Assembly (NCBI RefSeq): GCF_014681765.1
Contig: NZ_CP061501.1
Location: 39,728-103,727 of the forward strand
Reading direction: 5' to 3'
Origin: Roseicitreum antarcticum
Lineage (GTDB): Bacteria > Pseudomonadota > Alphaproteobacteria > Rhodobacterales > Rhodobacteraceae
Length of the DNA: 64,000 nt
How positions within the stretch are numbered: the stretch's first letter is position 1; each line of letters starts with the position of its first letter. The notes beneath the pieces are model-generated. The model saw only the letters and a list, made by a program, of their open reading frames with translations, was not told where the DNA came from and searched no databases. Position numbers and translations under genes: made by a program. Positions 17,320-26,700 of this stretch are shown in pieces.

Positions 17320-17623
17320 CGCCGGAACGGGTGTTTTACCCCGCGCCACCCGGTTGGCGTCGCGCCCTGCCGATGAAATCCAGCTTGCAGCGTTACGCGC
17401 CTCGATCAGCAGGGCTGATCTGCCACAGATGACCGGAAATGTCGGAATGGCGCTGGGCGGCGTTTCCGATTCGCATTCCGGGTCAGCAGCACAAACCCAA
17501 TAAAACAAGGACCGGAATTGTCTCCGGCCTTTCAATTCCGGTCTCTGCCTAGGTTCCGGTCCTTCTCGTCTGCTTCCCTCGCCCCGTCTCCGGCATCTGC
17601 CGGGATCTGGATAGGAGACCGAA
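17320..17623. other. Control region upstream of the early operon
   Basis: No gene. It contains an 11-bp inverted repeat and the 30-base site shared with the integrase promoter region, described under 17510-17563. Confidence 0.5.
17510..17563. promoter_or_regulatory. Inverted repeat plus shared operator-like site upstream of the early operon
   Basis: GACCGGAATTG at 17510-17520 pairs perfectly with CAATTCCGGTC at 17533-17543 (11-bp arms, 12-base loop). The right arm continues into the 30-base sequence at 17534-17563 that recurs upstream of the integrase. The TTCCGG core is close to the TCCGGA core of the iterons at 18812-18949. Confidence 0.45.
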
Positions 17624-17872
17624 ATGCAGACCATAGCCCCTGCCACGCAGGACCAACCCCTCAACTTGCTGGCCGACTGGATCAGCCGCGAACAGCTGGC
17701 CGGTGAACTCGGCATTGCCTGCGACACGCTGGCCCGCTGGGAGGCCCGCCAGCTTGGCCCGCCCTGCACGCGGATCGGACGCAAGGTGCTGTATCGGCGC
17801 ACGACAGTGGAGAACTGGATCAACGCGCAGGAACAGACCCGCCCGGCGCGGACACGGCGGGGGCGGAAATGA
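17624..17872 (+). CDS. Excisionase / AlpA-like helix-turn-helix protein
   Basis: An 82-residue protein with a MerR-type winged helix: WISREQLAGELGIACDTLARWEARQLGPPCTRIGRKVLYRRTTVENWI, then a basic tail (RPARTRRGRK). This is the form of excisionases and AlpA-like activators in prophages, which bend DNA at attachment sites or activate integrase transcription. It begins the rightward early operon (17624-21438) with overlapping stop/start junctions. GAGACCGAAATG provides the start context. Confidence 0.75.
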   Translation: MQTIAPATQDQPLNLLADWISREQLAGELGIACDTLARWEARQLGPPCTRIGRKVLYRRTTVENWINAQEQTRPARTRRGRK

Positions 17873-18135
17873 ACCACCCCTTGTCCCACTCTCCTGTAAT
17901 CCCGCCGTCCACCACTGGCGACTGGATGCACGACCGCCTGACCGAGGCGCGCGGCGTCCTCGCTGACACCACCCAGCATCCGGACTCGCTGGTCATCCTC
18001 GCGGCACGGGTTGTCATCGGTCAGACCAACGATGCCGTTGAGTGTGGCGATGCGCTGGAGCTGCTGCGCCTACTGGATCGGCGGCCGCTGCACGCCATCG
18101 CGGCAGCCGCTTTTCCGAAAGGAGGTGCCGCATGA
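17869..18135 (+). CDS. Small hypothetical phage protein
   Basis: An 88-residue protein whose ATG overlaps the stop of the excisionase-like gene (ATGA), and whose own stop overlaps the next ATG. It is mainly helical (ARGVLADTTQHPDSLVILAARVVIGQTNDAVECGDALELLRLLDRRPLHAIAAAAF). No domain recognised. Tight coupling between the HTH and nuclease genes argues that it is translated. Confidence 0.6.
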   Translation: MNHPLSHSPVIPPSTTGDWMHDRLTEARGVLADTTQHPDSLVILAARVVIGQTNDAVECGDALELLRLLDRRPLHAIAAAAFPKGGAA

Positions 18136-18527
18136 ACCGGCGCAGCACACCCGAAGCCGATGCCCAGCGCGCCATCGTGCAGGCACTGCGGTTCGCCCTG
18201 CCGCGCGATGCCATCGTTCATCACTGCGTCAACGAAGTGACTGAGGCCGGACCCCGCGGTGCCAAGCGCCAGTCGATCCTTGTCGGCATGGGCGTCCATG
18301 CCGGATTTGCCGATCTGATCGTGATCTGTGGCGGCTGCGTGCTGTTTCTGGAGGTCAAAAGCGCCACCGGCCGATTGCGCAAATCGCAGGAGGTGTTTCG
18401 CGACACGGTCTGCGCCCAAGGCTTCGGCTGGGCGCTGGTGCGGTCGGTCGACGATGCGCTGGGCGCGCTGGCCGACCATGGCTTCACCAGTCGCGCGCAA
18501 CTTCCAGTTCGGAGGGTCGCGCCATGA
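18132..18527 (+). CDS. VRR-NUC domain nuclease
   Basis: A 131-residue single-domain protein with the VRR-NUC pattern: EADAQRAIVQALR, HCVNE, a glycine turn, GFADLIVI with Asp of the PD-(D/E)XK core, LFLEVKSATGRLRKSQ with the E-x-K motif, and a final helix. Phage-encoded stand-alone VRR-NUC proteins are predicted structure-specific nucleases, often near replication genes, as here immediately upstream of the initiator. ATG at 18132 overlaps the previous stop; its stop overlaps the initiator ATG at 18524. Confidence 0.85.
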   Translation: MNRRSTPEADAQRAIVQALRFALPRDAIVHHCVNEVTEAGPRGAKRQSILVGMGVHAGFADLIVICGGCVLFLEVKSATGRLRKSQEVFRDTVCAQGFGWALVRSVDDALGALADHGFTSRAQLPVRRVAP

Positions 18528-19483
18528 GCCACAAGGCGACCGTCTGGGCCATCCAGCAACGCGGGCTGAAACCTGCCACCAAGATCGTGCTTTGGTTTCT
18601 CTGCGACCGGCACAATCCGGATTTCGGCTGCTTTCCGACGCAGGCGCGGCTGGCCGACGACGCAGAGATGTCGATCTCGGCGCTGAACGACCACCTCACC
18701 AAGCTGGAAGAGCTGCGTCTGATCCACCGCGTCCGCATCCATGATCCGCGCACCCACAAGCGTCAGGCCACCCGCTACATCCTGGGGTTTGAAGAGGGGT
18801 TTCCACAAGAGCCAACTCCGGAAACCGGAGACGGCTTTTGCGGAACGGAGGAAGAACAGCACACCGACCCAACTCCGGATTCCGGACATGGGGCCATCTC
18901 CGGGTTTTCGCCAATCCCATCTCCGGATTTTACCCAAAGCCATCTCCGGAATCCGGAGACTAACCTTGTAAGAGAACCCTTAAGTAAACCTGTAAAGGAG
19001 GAGGAGGACGCACGCGCGAAAGTTTCGGATGATTTTTTTGCAGAGCTGCTCACAGCACTGGGCCTCAAAGCCAACGCCACGCTGCCCGCCTGGTGGCAGG
19101 GCTGGCCCGCCAAGCTGCACGTCCAGCGCTGGATCGATGATCTCGGGCTGACCGAGGATCGGATCATCGAGGTGGCGACCGAGAGCCGGGGCGATCATCC
19201 CAATCCGCCAGATGGCCCCAAGGCCCTCGATAGGTTCATGGAACGCGCGGCCCAGCGCGATGCACAAGCTGCCGCAAGTGGCAGTGGCCGCAACGCCAAG
19301 CGCAGCCGCAAGCCCCAAGTCAAGCCGGTGCTTAACCCGGATGAACTGGCAAAATTCTATGCGGACATCGTCAACTCGGACAAGTTTCTGCCTCCCAGCA
19401 TGATCAGCAACGCCATGTGCGGGGCGATGCTGACGCGAAGACTGGTGACCACGGAACGGTTGCGCCAGCGAGGGGTGCTGTGA
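18524..19483 (+). CDS. Phage replication initiator-like protein with winged-helix N-terminus
   Basis: A 319-residue protein. The N-terminal 90 residues form a winged helix (KIVLWFLCDRHNPDFGCFPTQARLADDAEMSISALNDHLTKLEELRLIHR), as in lambda O-like and other phage/plasmid initiators. Residues about 95-150 are a low-complexity linker rich in P, T, S, D and E. The DNA encoding this linker is a cluster of CCA(A/T)CTCCGG iterons. The C-terminal half (FFAELLTALGLKANATLPAWWQGWPAKLHVQRWIDDLGLTEDRIIEVA) has a tryptophan-rich helical segment that may contact the host helicase loader. An initiator with the origin inside its own gene is the lambda O pattern. The family call is by architecture, not by a named Pfam domain. 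Confidence 0.65.
   Translation: MSHKATVWAIQQRGLKPATKIVLWFLCDRHNPDFGCFPTQARLADDAEMSISALNDHLTKLEELRLIHRVRIHDPRTHKRQATRYILGFEEGFPQEPTPETGDGFCGTEEEQHTDPTPDSGHGAISGFSPIPSPDFTQSHLRNPETNLVREPLSKPVKEEEDARAKVSDDFFAELLTALGLKANATLPAWWQGWPAKLHVQRWIDDLGLTEDRIIEVATESRGDHPNPPDGPKALDRFMERAAQRDAQAAASGSGRNAKRSRKPQVKPVLNPDELAKFYADIVNSDKFLPPSMISNAMCGAMLTRRLVTTERLRQRGVL
18812..18995 (+). other. Candidate phage replication origin (iterons plus AT-rich stretch)
   Basis: Five direct repeats CCA(A/T)CTCCGG start at 18812, 18869, 18894, 18917 and 18940; the last four are spaced 25, 23 and 23 bases, about two helical turns. The first and last repeats extend to near-identical 21-mers ending CCGGAGAC with internal dyad symmetry. 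An AT-richer purine-biased stretch (about 18961-18998) follows directly. Position inside a winged-helix initiator gene matches lambda ori within gene O. Confidence 0.65.
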
Positions 19484-20733
19484 ATGGCATGGTGCTTCGT
19501 CCCCGGCACGGATTGTCCCTCTGCGCAGGTGGCGGAGGCCTTGATCTGGGCCTCATGCTCACTGAGCCCGGCTATCACACCCGAGCCTTTGTCGAGTGGG
19601 AGGACTGGCCGCGAACTGTGCTCATCGCCGCCCAGCGCGCAGGCTATTTCGCCCCGGCGCCGATCTGGGATGATCTCCGCAGTTTCGATGCTCGGGTCTT
19701 TCACGGCGCCTTCGACATCGTCCTCGCCGGATATCCCTGCCAGCCCTTCAGCGCCGCTGGCAAGCGCGAAGGGACCAACGACCCCCGCCACCTCTGGCCC
19801 GATGTCGCCCGCATCACCCGAGAATGCCGCCCCGCATGGGTCTTCCTCGAAAATGTCCCCGGTCACGTCACCCTCGGGCTTGAGACCGTGCTGCGAGAAC
19901 TTTGGGACATGGGCTACACGCCTGCGGCGAGTCTGTTCTCGGCGGCAGAAGTCGGCGCGCCGCATCAGCGGCTGCGCATCTTCATCCTGGCCCACACCGT
20001 TGAGCCTGCATCCCGGCACGGATCGGTACAATCCGGCGGGGAACAGCGATTTCACCCGCAAGGCCGAAGCGCTGGCGCTGGGCATCACCAACAATTGGTC
20101 GACACCCAAGGCTACGGACGGCGCGAAGGGTGGGCCGGGCCAGAGCTATGGCTCGGGCGGGGTGCCGCCCCTGCCAGCGCAGGCGGCGCAATGGCAAACG
20201 CCGGTGGCGGACGATCAGATGGACCGGCTGCGCGGCAAGATCAACAGCCGGGGCGAGCCGAAGCTGTCGGCGCAAGCGCTGCAATGGCCGACCCCGGCGG
20301 CGCAGAACTGGAAGGGATCGAGCGAGACCAGCGTCATACGGGCCGATGGCAAAAGTCGGATGGATATTCTGCATTACCGAGCGGAGCAGGGCTTCACCCA
20401 CCCGGTCCCGGCGATCATGCCGGATGGGCGGCAGTGCTCCCATCACGCCCCGATCTCGCGCCCGCTCTGGGCTTCAATGATTGCATCGCATGGGCGCGCC
20501 GCATGTCGGCGGATCCTGAAGGGCCGGTCGCGGCGACGGCTGAACCCGCTCTTCGTCGGATGGCTGATGGGCTGGCCCATCGGGCACGCGCTTTGCGCCT
20601 GCTCGGCAACGGAGTTCATCCTCTGGCAGCAGCACATGCGTGGCGCTCTCTCGCGGCTGCCCATGGCCTCGGGCCCGTGGATTTGGCAACCGACTACCGG
20701 GACGGAAGGCCCAACGCAGATGAGCCTGTTTGA
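19480..20733 (+). CDS. Phage DNA (cytosine-5) methyltransferase
   Basis: From GTG at 19480 (overlapping the initiator stop as GTGA) the product is 417 residues; ATG at 19489 is the alternative. All core m5C-methyltransferase motifs are visible: motif I LCAGGGGLDLG (SAM binding, about residues 14-24), motif IV GYPCQPFS with catalytic Cys87, motif VI ENV (124-126) and motif VIII QRLRIFIL (163-170). The C-terminal motif IX/X region is RMADGLAHRARALRLLGNGVHPLAAAHAWRSL. The variable middle (about 180-340) is low-complexity, rich in G, A, R and Q. A second open frame over the C-terminal half also encodes recognisable protein (see 19999-20749), so the real C-terminus in use is uncertain. Likely role: protecting phage DNA from host restriction. 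Confidence 0.85.
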   Translation: MNGMVLRPRHGLSLCAGGGGLDLGLMLTEPGYHTRAFVEWEDWPRTVLIAAQRAGYFAPAPIWDDLRSFDARVFHGAFDIVLAGYPCQPFSAAGKREGTNDPRHLWPDVARITRECRPAWVFLENVPGHVTLGLETVLRELWDMGYTPAASLFSAAEVGAPHQRLRIFILAHTVEPASRHGSVQSGGEQRFHPQGRSAGAGHHQQLVDTQGYGRREGWAGPELWLGRGAAPASAGGAMANAGGGRSDGPAARQDQQPGRAEAVGASAAMADPGGAELEGIERDQRHTGRWQKSDGYSALPSGAGLHPPGPGDHAGWAAVLPSRPDLAPALGFNDCIAWARRMSADPEGPVAATAEPALRRMADGLAHRARALRLLGNGVHPLAAAHAWRSLAAAHGLGPVDLATDYRDGRPNADEPV

Positions 20734-20749
20734 CGGATTGCAGCCATGA
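19999..20749 (+). other. Second conserved-looking reading frame over the methyltransferase C-terminal half
   Basis: One frame over from the methyltransferase, the DNA is open from 19484 to 20749. From about 20000 it reads like a known type of phage methyltransferase C-terminus: NPAGNSDFTRKAEALA, repeated WSTPKATDG / WQTPVADD / WPTPAAQNW units, RRLNPLFVGWLMGWPIGH, then CSATEFILWQQHMRGALSRLPM and SGPWIWQP. The TGA at 20747-20749 overlaps the next gene's ATG, a proper operon junction. The same bases encode the motif IX/X region in the other frame. There is no good independent start, so it would need a +1 frameshift or be a relic of one. Confidence 0.55.
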
Positions 20750-21438
20750 GCGCCCAAGGCAGGATCGGCCGCGCGGGTGGTGCAAAAGTCAAACGCTCGC
20801 TGGGTGTCCAGGCGGCGCTGGAATGGGCGTTTCGGGTCGAGCGGGCGCAGCTGGAATTGCCGCCGCCAAAAGACGTGACGGAGGAAGGGTTTGGCTTTGG
20901 CCTCGAATACGTCCTCCTCCAGCGTGCCATACTTGGCTGCAAAGTGGACGGCGGGCAGCACAAAATGGGCAGTTACACCCACCCAGACGCAGAGGTGATC
21001 GCCGCCACCGTTGCCGGGATCCCTGACAGCCTCGGCGGTATCCGCATGGCGATCCGTATGGCCGAACTGGCAAGGGCCGGGATGACCCCGGACTGGATGC
21101 CCGGCGTCGTGCCGCGCTGCGTGCCGGTGGAAATCAAACGCAATCAGCACGGCGAGCGGTCGACGACGGTGGTGGTTGGCACTGAACGGGTGCTGACCCG
21201 GGGCAAATGGCGCACCATTGAGGTCTTGGCCTGTCCGGTCACCTGGCGGCCGCATCCGGAACAGATCGCCTCCGTTCGGCGCGGCTATGAGGATTGGTGG
21301 CAGGCGCTGGATTGGTTGCGCGATGGGCTTTTGGCAGGGCGCATGTTGCGGGATATGGAGGTGACAACGGCGATGCCGAAGGTTCGGCCATGGCAGCATC
21401 AACGCATCGATCCAGTCGTGCAACCTATGCAAATTTGA
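20746..21438 (+). CDS. Conserved hypothetical phage early protein
   Basis: A 230-residue protein starting at the ATG that overlaps the alternative-frame stop of the methyltransferase region. It contains RTIEVLACPVTWRPHPEQIASVRRGYEDWWQALDWLRDGL, a Trp-rich helical segment I recall from unannotated proteins of Rhodobacterales phages, and an N-terminal basic region. Function unknown. Its last codons overlap by 14 bases the 3' end of the convergent GmrSD-like gene, and the C-terminus (RIDPVVQPMQI) may come from the inserted restriction segment, so the protein may be slightly altered by that insertion. Confidence 0.6.
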   Translation: MSAQGRIGRAGGAKVKRSLGVQAALEWAFRVERAQLELPPPKDVTEEGFGFGLEYVLLQRAILGCKVDGGQHKMGSYTHPDAEVIAATVAGIPDSLGGIRMAIRMAELARAGMTPDWMPGVVPRCVPVEIKRNQHGERSTTVVVGTERVLTRGKWRTIEVLACPVTWRPHPEQIASVRRGYEDWWQALDWLRDGLLAGRMLRDMEVTTAMPKVRPWQHQRIDPVVQPMQI

Positions 21439-23482
21439 TGAAAAGCTCCTCTTCCATGCCCAGTTCAGTCAACGCTAATTTGAGGCGCTCAAACTTGTTG
21501 GTTGAGTCAATATTGCCCTCAATGAAATAGCCTTCCGCGATCTTGACCGCCTGACGCAGTGTGTCGGGTTCGGACGTCAGCTGTATTCTCTCTCCCAGCT
21601 TTGTACCTTGGAATGACTCTGGCTGCAGGACCAGTAGCTGCTCAAAAACCTCGACATAGAGTTTGGCGACCTGTGTTACATGTAAACGTGTGCCAAGGAA
21701 AACCGCATAGTCCAGGCGCTTGAAGCGGGGCTCCTCCGAGTCGAAAATGTTGACTTCATCGCCATTCGGTTCCGCGAGAACGTCGATCGAAGGTGCTGGC
21801 CAGACTTCCAGAAAGCGATTTGCGATACGATCAGCCCGGGCTTCAACCTGCTGGACTCCCCATTCATCAAGGGTCTGAAGATCACGGTTGAGCCATAGGC
21901 GGCTGAAGCGATACCCCTGCTCGCCGCCATCTTCGTTCATGTCACGCTTGTCGACGAAAACCTTGTTCCCCAACCGACCGTTGTTTCCGGAAAGAGTGAG
22001 GTTCCCAACTGTGTTGAGGTATTGCTCCCCGAGCAAAGCATACTCGTCAGCTGCCAGCTCACTCCGCCAACCTGCTTCCGGATTTTGAGGGAAAATGTGT
22101 TCCACCGTTATGCCCGGCACTGTGACATCCACCACTTCCCTGTTTTTGTGGTTTTCCAAGCGGTCGAAGAAATATGTCCGCGTCCGGCTTTTGGTGCTGT
22201 AGATATCCTTCTCCCGCAACATCGCCATAACCTCTGCATCCCGCGGGAAACGCTGGCTCCCACCGCGCTGCATCAAGGCACGCTCGATCGACACCAGATA
22301 CTCTGCGGGTTCGACTCGGTCGTAAAGGCTCATGAAAATCTTGTTCAAGGCATTTGTAGGAAGGCTTAGGATAAACCGGCGCCAGACGTAGCTCTGCACA
22401 AGTCGCAGAACGGACGCGAATACGTCGCTAGAAATGGTCCCGGCCGTGAAATCCCGATAGACCGGCATGAGGAAAGGAAAGGCCACATTTACTTCTAGCA
22501 TCCGGATGTAACCCACCTCGCGCCGGATCATAGGGTCGTTTTCCAGGTTGGGGTTCAGAAGGCGCGCATAAACGTTGGAAAATTCGCGCAACTCTTCAAG
22601 GGCATCCATTAAGTCGGAAGAGTTAGGAGCCGGATAACGCTCTTTAAACTTTTCATAGACCGCACCCTTATTGGGAATGTCTTTCTGTTTCAGCGTTAGA
22701 AAATCTCGAATGAAATCCGACACTCGGCTTTCGTTCACCTCAAGGTTTCTGGCATTTGCCTCGATAGGCTCCCAAAACTTCCGGAAAACTTGTTCCTGCT
22801 CTTTCCGTGGCAGCCCCATCAAGATGTAATTCCGAATCAGGTCAGCCTGCGAAAGCTCTAGGCCCGTCGAATTCAAGCTCTCGAAAATCCGCTGGGGGTT
22901 GTCCTTCTGTCGATCGAGGGCAATATCGACAAAGATCAGTTTTGGCAGACCGCGCTGAACAACATCAAAGTTGGTTTCCGTGATGCGCGTTTGGAAGAAA
23001 CGGAAGTTCTCGATCAGCCGCGAATAGCCGCTGGCCTTCACGGCTTCCTTGGGGTCCATGATTTGTGCCAAGGCCACCTTATTGTTGTCCGTCGGCTTCA
23101 GCTTCAGCTTTTCGGTATCTTCAGCGAACTCGTTGATAAGATAGGTCTTATAGATGCGCTGGGCTTGCTGATCTTTCCCCGTGGCGATGGCATGCCGGTA
23201 AAGCGCGATGAAGATCAAAGTCAGCGTGGTCAGCCGTTGCTGCCCGTCAATGATCGTCAGCTCGCGCAAGCCCGACGCCGTGTAGACATCGTCATGGACG
23301 TAGACGATGCTGCCGATGAAGTGCCCCGACTGGCTCTCGTCAGCGCCGATGGCTAGGATATCATTGAATAACTGCTGGCACTGAACCCGGGTCCAGTCAT
23401 AGTTTCGCTGGTAAACCGGAATGGCGAAAGCCGTCTCACTGCTGGCCAAGAATCGGTCGACGCGGGTTTCGGCAGCTTTCAT
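21425..23482 (-). CDS. GmrSD-like type IV restriction protein (DUF262 + DUF1524)
   Basis: A 685-residue protein. The N-terminal DUF262 domain carries IPVYQRNYDW (residues 21-30) and IIDGQQRLTTL (77-87), the ParB-like nucleotide-hydrolysing motifs of GmrS. A helical middle follows. The DUF1524 HNH nuclease has VEHIFPQNPEAGW near residue 460 and YLNTVGNLTLSGNNGRLGNK. The last about 100 residues form an extra domain (VAKLYVEVFEQLLVLQ ... FERLKLALTEL). GmrSD enzymes cut DNA with modified, often glucosylated hydroxymethyl, cytosines. It is divergently transcribed from the type ISP enzyme with a 240-base shared spacer, forming a two-gene defence unit. Confidence 0.88.
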   Translation of the reverse strand: MKAAETRVDRFLASSETAFAIPVYQRNYDWTRVQCQQLFNDILAIGADESQSGHFIGSIVYVHDDVYTASGLRELTIIDGQQRLTTLTLIFIALYRHAIATGKDQQAQRIYKTYLINEFAEDTEKLKLKPTDNNKVALAQIMDPKEAVKASGYSRLIENFRFFQTRITETNFDVVQRGLPKLIFVDIALDRQKDNPQRIFESLNSTGLELSQADLIRNYILMGLPRKEQEQVFRKFWEPIEANARNLEVNESRVSDFIRDFLTLKQKDIPNKGAVYEKFKERYPAPNSSDLMDALEELREFSNVYARLLNPNLENDPMIRREVGYIRMLEVNVAFPFLMPVYRDFTAGTISSDVFASVLRLVQSYVWRRFILSLPTNALNKIFMSLYDRVEPAEYLVSIERALMQRGGSQRFPRDAEVMAMLREKDIYSTKSRTRTYFFDRLENHKNREVVDVTVPGITVEHIFPQNPEAGWRSELAADEYALLGEQYLNTVGNLTLSGNNGRLGNKVFVDKRDMNEDGGEQGYRFSRLWLNRDLQTLDEWGVQQVEARADRIANRFLEVWPAPSIDVLAEPNGDEVNIFDSEEPRFKRLDYAVFLGTRLHVTQVAKLYVEVFEQLLVLQPESFQGTKLGERIQLTSEPDTLRQAVKIAEGYFIEGNIDSTNKFERLKLALTELGMEEELFIKFA

Positions 23483-23722
23483 GCAATGGCTCCAGATTGC
23501 TCATGTTTTCGGGAACCTATGTGATTGCTTGTGGTGAGTCATCAGCTCCAGTGCTCCTGACCCAGTGGCCAACATGGTTTCAGACAAATCCGGCAACCCA
23601 GGACCGGATCATTTCACTTCAACGGAAGTGCTAAGCCTGCGTCTAGCTTCTAGTGCATCGATTTGTGGTCGCAGGGAGCGATCTTCATCGCTAAGCTGAT
23701 GAAAAATCAGTTAGGGGCACTT

Positions 23723-26700
23723 ATGACTGCCATCGACCGAATCCTTCAATCTTACCGCGATGCTGCAGTCACCGAGCGCGAAAAAGGCACCTATTTCGAA
23801 CGTCTCGGTTTGGCGTTTTTCCTGAATGACCCGGTTCAGTCAGAAGAATACGAAGCTGTGTGGACATGGTCGGACTGGGCCAAAGCAAATGATCGCGACG
23901 GTAAGGATGTGGGCATCGATCTGGTCGCCAAGCTGCGCAACGAGGATGGGTTTGCCGCCATTCAGGCAAAATTCTACGCCGCCGACACCCGGATTCAGAA
24001 AGCCCACATCGACAGCTTCATCTCTGCCTCCGGCAAGGAGCCCTTCCGCAGGAGGGTCGTCCTCGACACGACGGAGCAAGAGTGGGGCGCGAACGCAGAG
24101 GAGATGATCCGAGGTCAGGCTATTCCGGTTGTGCGGATTGGGCTGAGCGATCTTCGGGAAAGCCGGATCGACTGGACGATCTTCGAGGCTCGCGGCGAAA
24201 TCGTGCTCGCCGCCAAGAAAACCTTGATGCCGCATCAGCGTGACGCGTTGGCTGACGTCAGCAGCGGCCTCACCGTGGCAGATCGCGGCAAGATGATCAT
24301 GGCCTGCGGCACTGGCAAGACGTTCACCTCGCTAAAGATAGCCGAGGCCATCGCAGGCAAGGGCAAGCGTGTGTTGTTTATGGTGCCGTCGCTGGCGCTG
24401 ATGTCCCAGACGGTTCGCGAATGGACCAATGACACTGAGACGCCGATCCGCGCCTTTGCCGTCTGTTCGGATGCACATGTGGGCAAGCGCCGAAAAAGCA
24501 CCGATGACGTGGCCGAAATCGAAATTCACGATCTGGCATTTCCGGCTACCACCGATCCCGTCAAGGTCGCCGCAAAAGCGGGCGACGATGATCCCGAGCG
24601 AATGACGGTCATTTTTTCGACGTATCAGTCCATCGTCACTTTGACCCGCGCACAGGAAGCGGGCCTTCCTGACTTCGATCTAATCATTTGCGATGAGGCC
24701 CACCGCACGACTGGTGCCACCCTTGATGGCGACGAAGAGTCCAATTTCGTCAAGATCCACAGCAACGATCATGTGAAGGCACGCAAGCGCCTCTACATGA
24801 CCGCCACGCCCCGAATCTTCGGCGACAATGTTCGCAGTAAGGCCGATGAGCTTGGTGCCGAACTGGCATCGATGGACAACCCCGCACTCTTTGGCGAAAC
24901 GCTGTTCTATCGCGGCTTCGGCTGGGCGGTACAGAATGGCCTGCTGACCGATTACAAGGTCATCGTCCTGGCCATGGACGAGGGGCTGGTCAGTGCTGCG
25001 GTCCAAAAGCGGCTTGGCGATGCGGGTAGCGAGCTGCTGTTGGATGACGCCACCAAGATCATCGGCTGCTATAAGGCGCTGACCAAGGTCGACCTCAAGG
25101 CCGATGTCACCGCCGATCCGCACCCGATGCGGCGCGCGCTGGCCTTTGCCAAGGACATCCGCAGCTCCAAACTGATCCGCGATGAATTCTCTGCCGTGGT
25201 TGATGAATACCTCGGCCAAGACAGCCTGGTCGAAAGTGACGAACCGTCCGACCACCTCCAGTGCGAGATCGAACATGTCGATGGCACCTTCAACGCCAAG
25301 ACCCGCGGCGCTCTGCTGGATTGGCTCAAGGCGGATGCAGGCGAAAACACCTGCCGCATTTTGACCAACGCGCGCTGCTTGTCCGAGGGCGTCGATGTTC
25401 CCGCGCTTGATGCGATCATGTTCCTGCACCCGCGCAAAAGCCAGATCGACGTGGTGCAATCGGTTGGCCGCGTCATGCGGAAAACCGACACCAAGAAGAT
25501 GGGCTATGTCATCCTGCCGGTCGGCGTCCCGGCCGGGGTTCCCCCTGAACAGGCGCTGGCCGACAATGAACGCTACCGCGTCGTCTGGCAGATTTTGAAC
25601 GCCCTGCGCGCCCACGACGAACGCTTTGACAGCACGATCAACAAGGCGTCCCTCGGCCAGGATATCTCGGACAGGGTCGAAATTGTCGGCATCAATGCCG
25701 ATTCCGAAGAGCTGCGGTCTGTCACCGCCGTTGTCGACAAAATGCCCACCAAGACCAAGGCCGCCAGCTCCGGCATCGGATCAGGCAGCGGTGGACCTGG
25801 CGATGATGTCATCGAGGGGCCCGAACCCAGCCAGACTGAGATGACCTTCTCGATCGACGAATTCTCTCGCGCCATCATGGCCAAGATCGTCAAGAAATGC
25901 GGCACCCGTGATTATTGGGAGGACTGGTCCGCCTCCATTGCCGAAATCGCCAAGAACCACATTACCCGCCTGACCGCGCTGCTGAAAGACCCCGACACCG
26001 AAGCCCGCAAAGCTTTCGATGCCTTCCTTGCCGAACTGCGCGACGATCTGAACGACACCATCTCCGAAGGCGACGCCATCGAAATGCTCGCCCAGCACAT
26101 CATCACCCGGCCCGTGTTCGAGACCCTGTTCGAGGGCCACAAGTTCACCGCCGAAAACCCCGTCTCCCGCGCCATGCAGCGTGTGCTGGATGTGCTGAAC
26201 GAGGCCAATCTCGACAAGGAATCCAAAGACCTCGAAAAGTTCTACGCCAGCGTCAAGATGCGCTCGCAGGGCATCACCGACCCGCAGGCCAAGCAAAAGC
26301 TGATCGTCGAGCTTTACGACAAGTTCTTCCGCCGCGCCTTCCCCCGCACCACTGAAAAACTGGGCATCGTCTACACCCCGGTCGAGATCGTCGATTTCAT
26401 CATCCATTCGGTGAACGAGGTGCTGCAATCTGAATTCGGCCAGACCCTCGGCTCCCCCGGCGTCCACATCATCGACCCCTTCACCGGCACCGGCACCTTC
26501 ATCACCCGCCTGCTGCAATCCGGCCTGATCGCTCCCGAAGAGATGGAGCACAAGTTCCGCCACGAAATCCACGCCAATGAGATCGTGCTGCTGGCCTATT
26601 ACATCGCCGCGATCAACATCGAGGCGGTCTATCACGGGCTGATGGGCGGCGACTATGTGCCGTTCGAGGGCATCTGCCTGACTGATACCTTCCAGATGTA

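Noticed and set aside
18524..19483. Whole prophage as a phage-plasmid replicating from the iteron region
   Set aside because: An integrase, an excisionase-like gene and a separate repABC replicon are present; nothing shows that the prophage maintains itself outside the chromosome or plasmid.
19484..20000. First half of the second frame in the methyltransferase gene as a separate protein
   Set aside because: Between 19484 and about 20000 the second frame is low-complexity S, P and A with no motif, while the other frame has all catalytic motifs.
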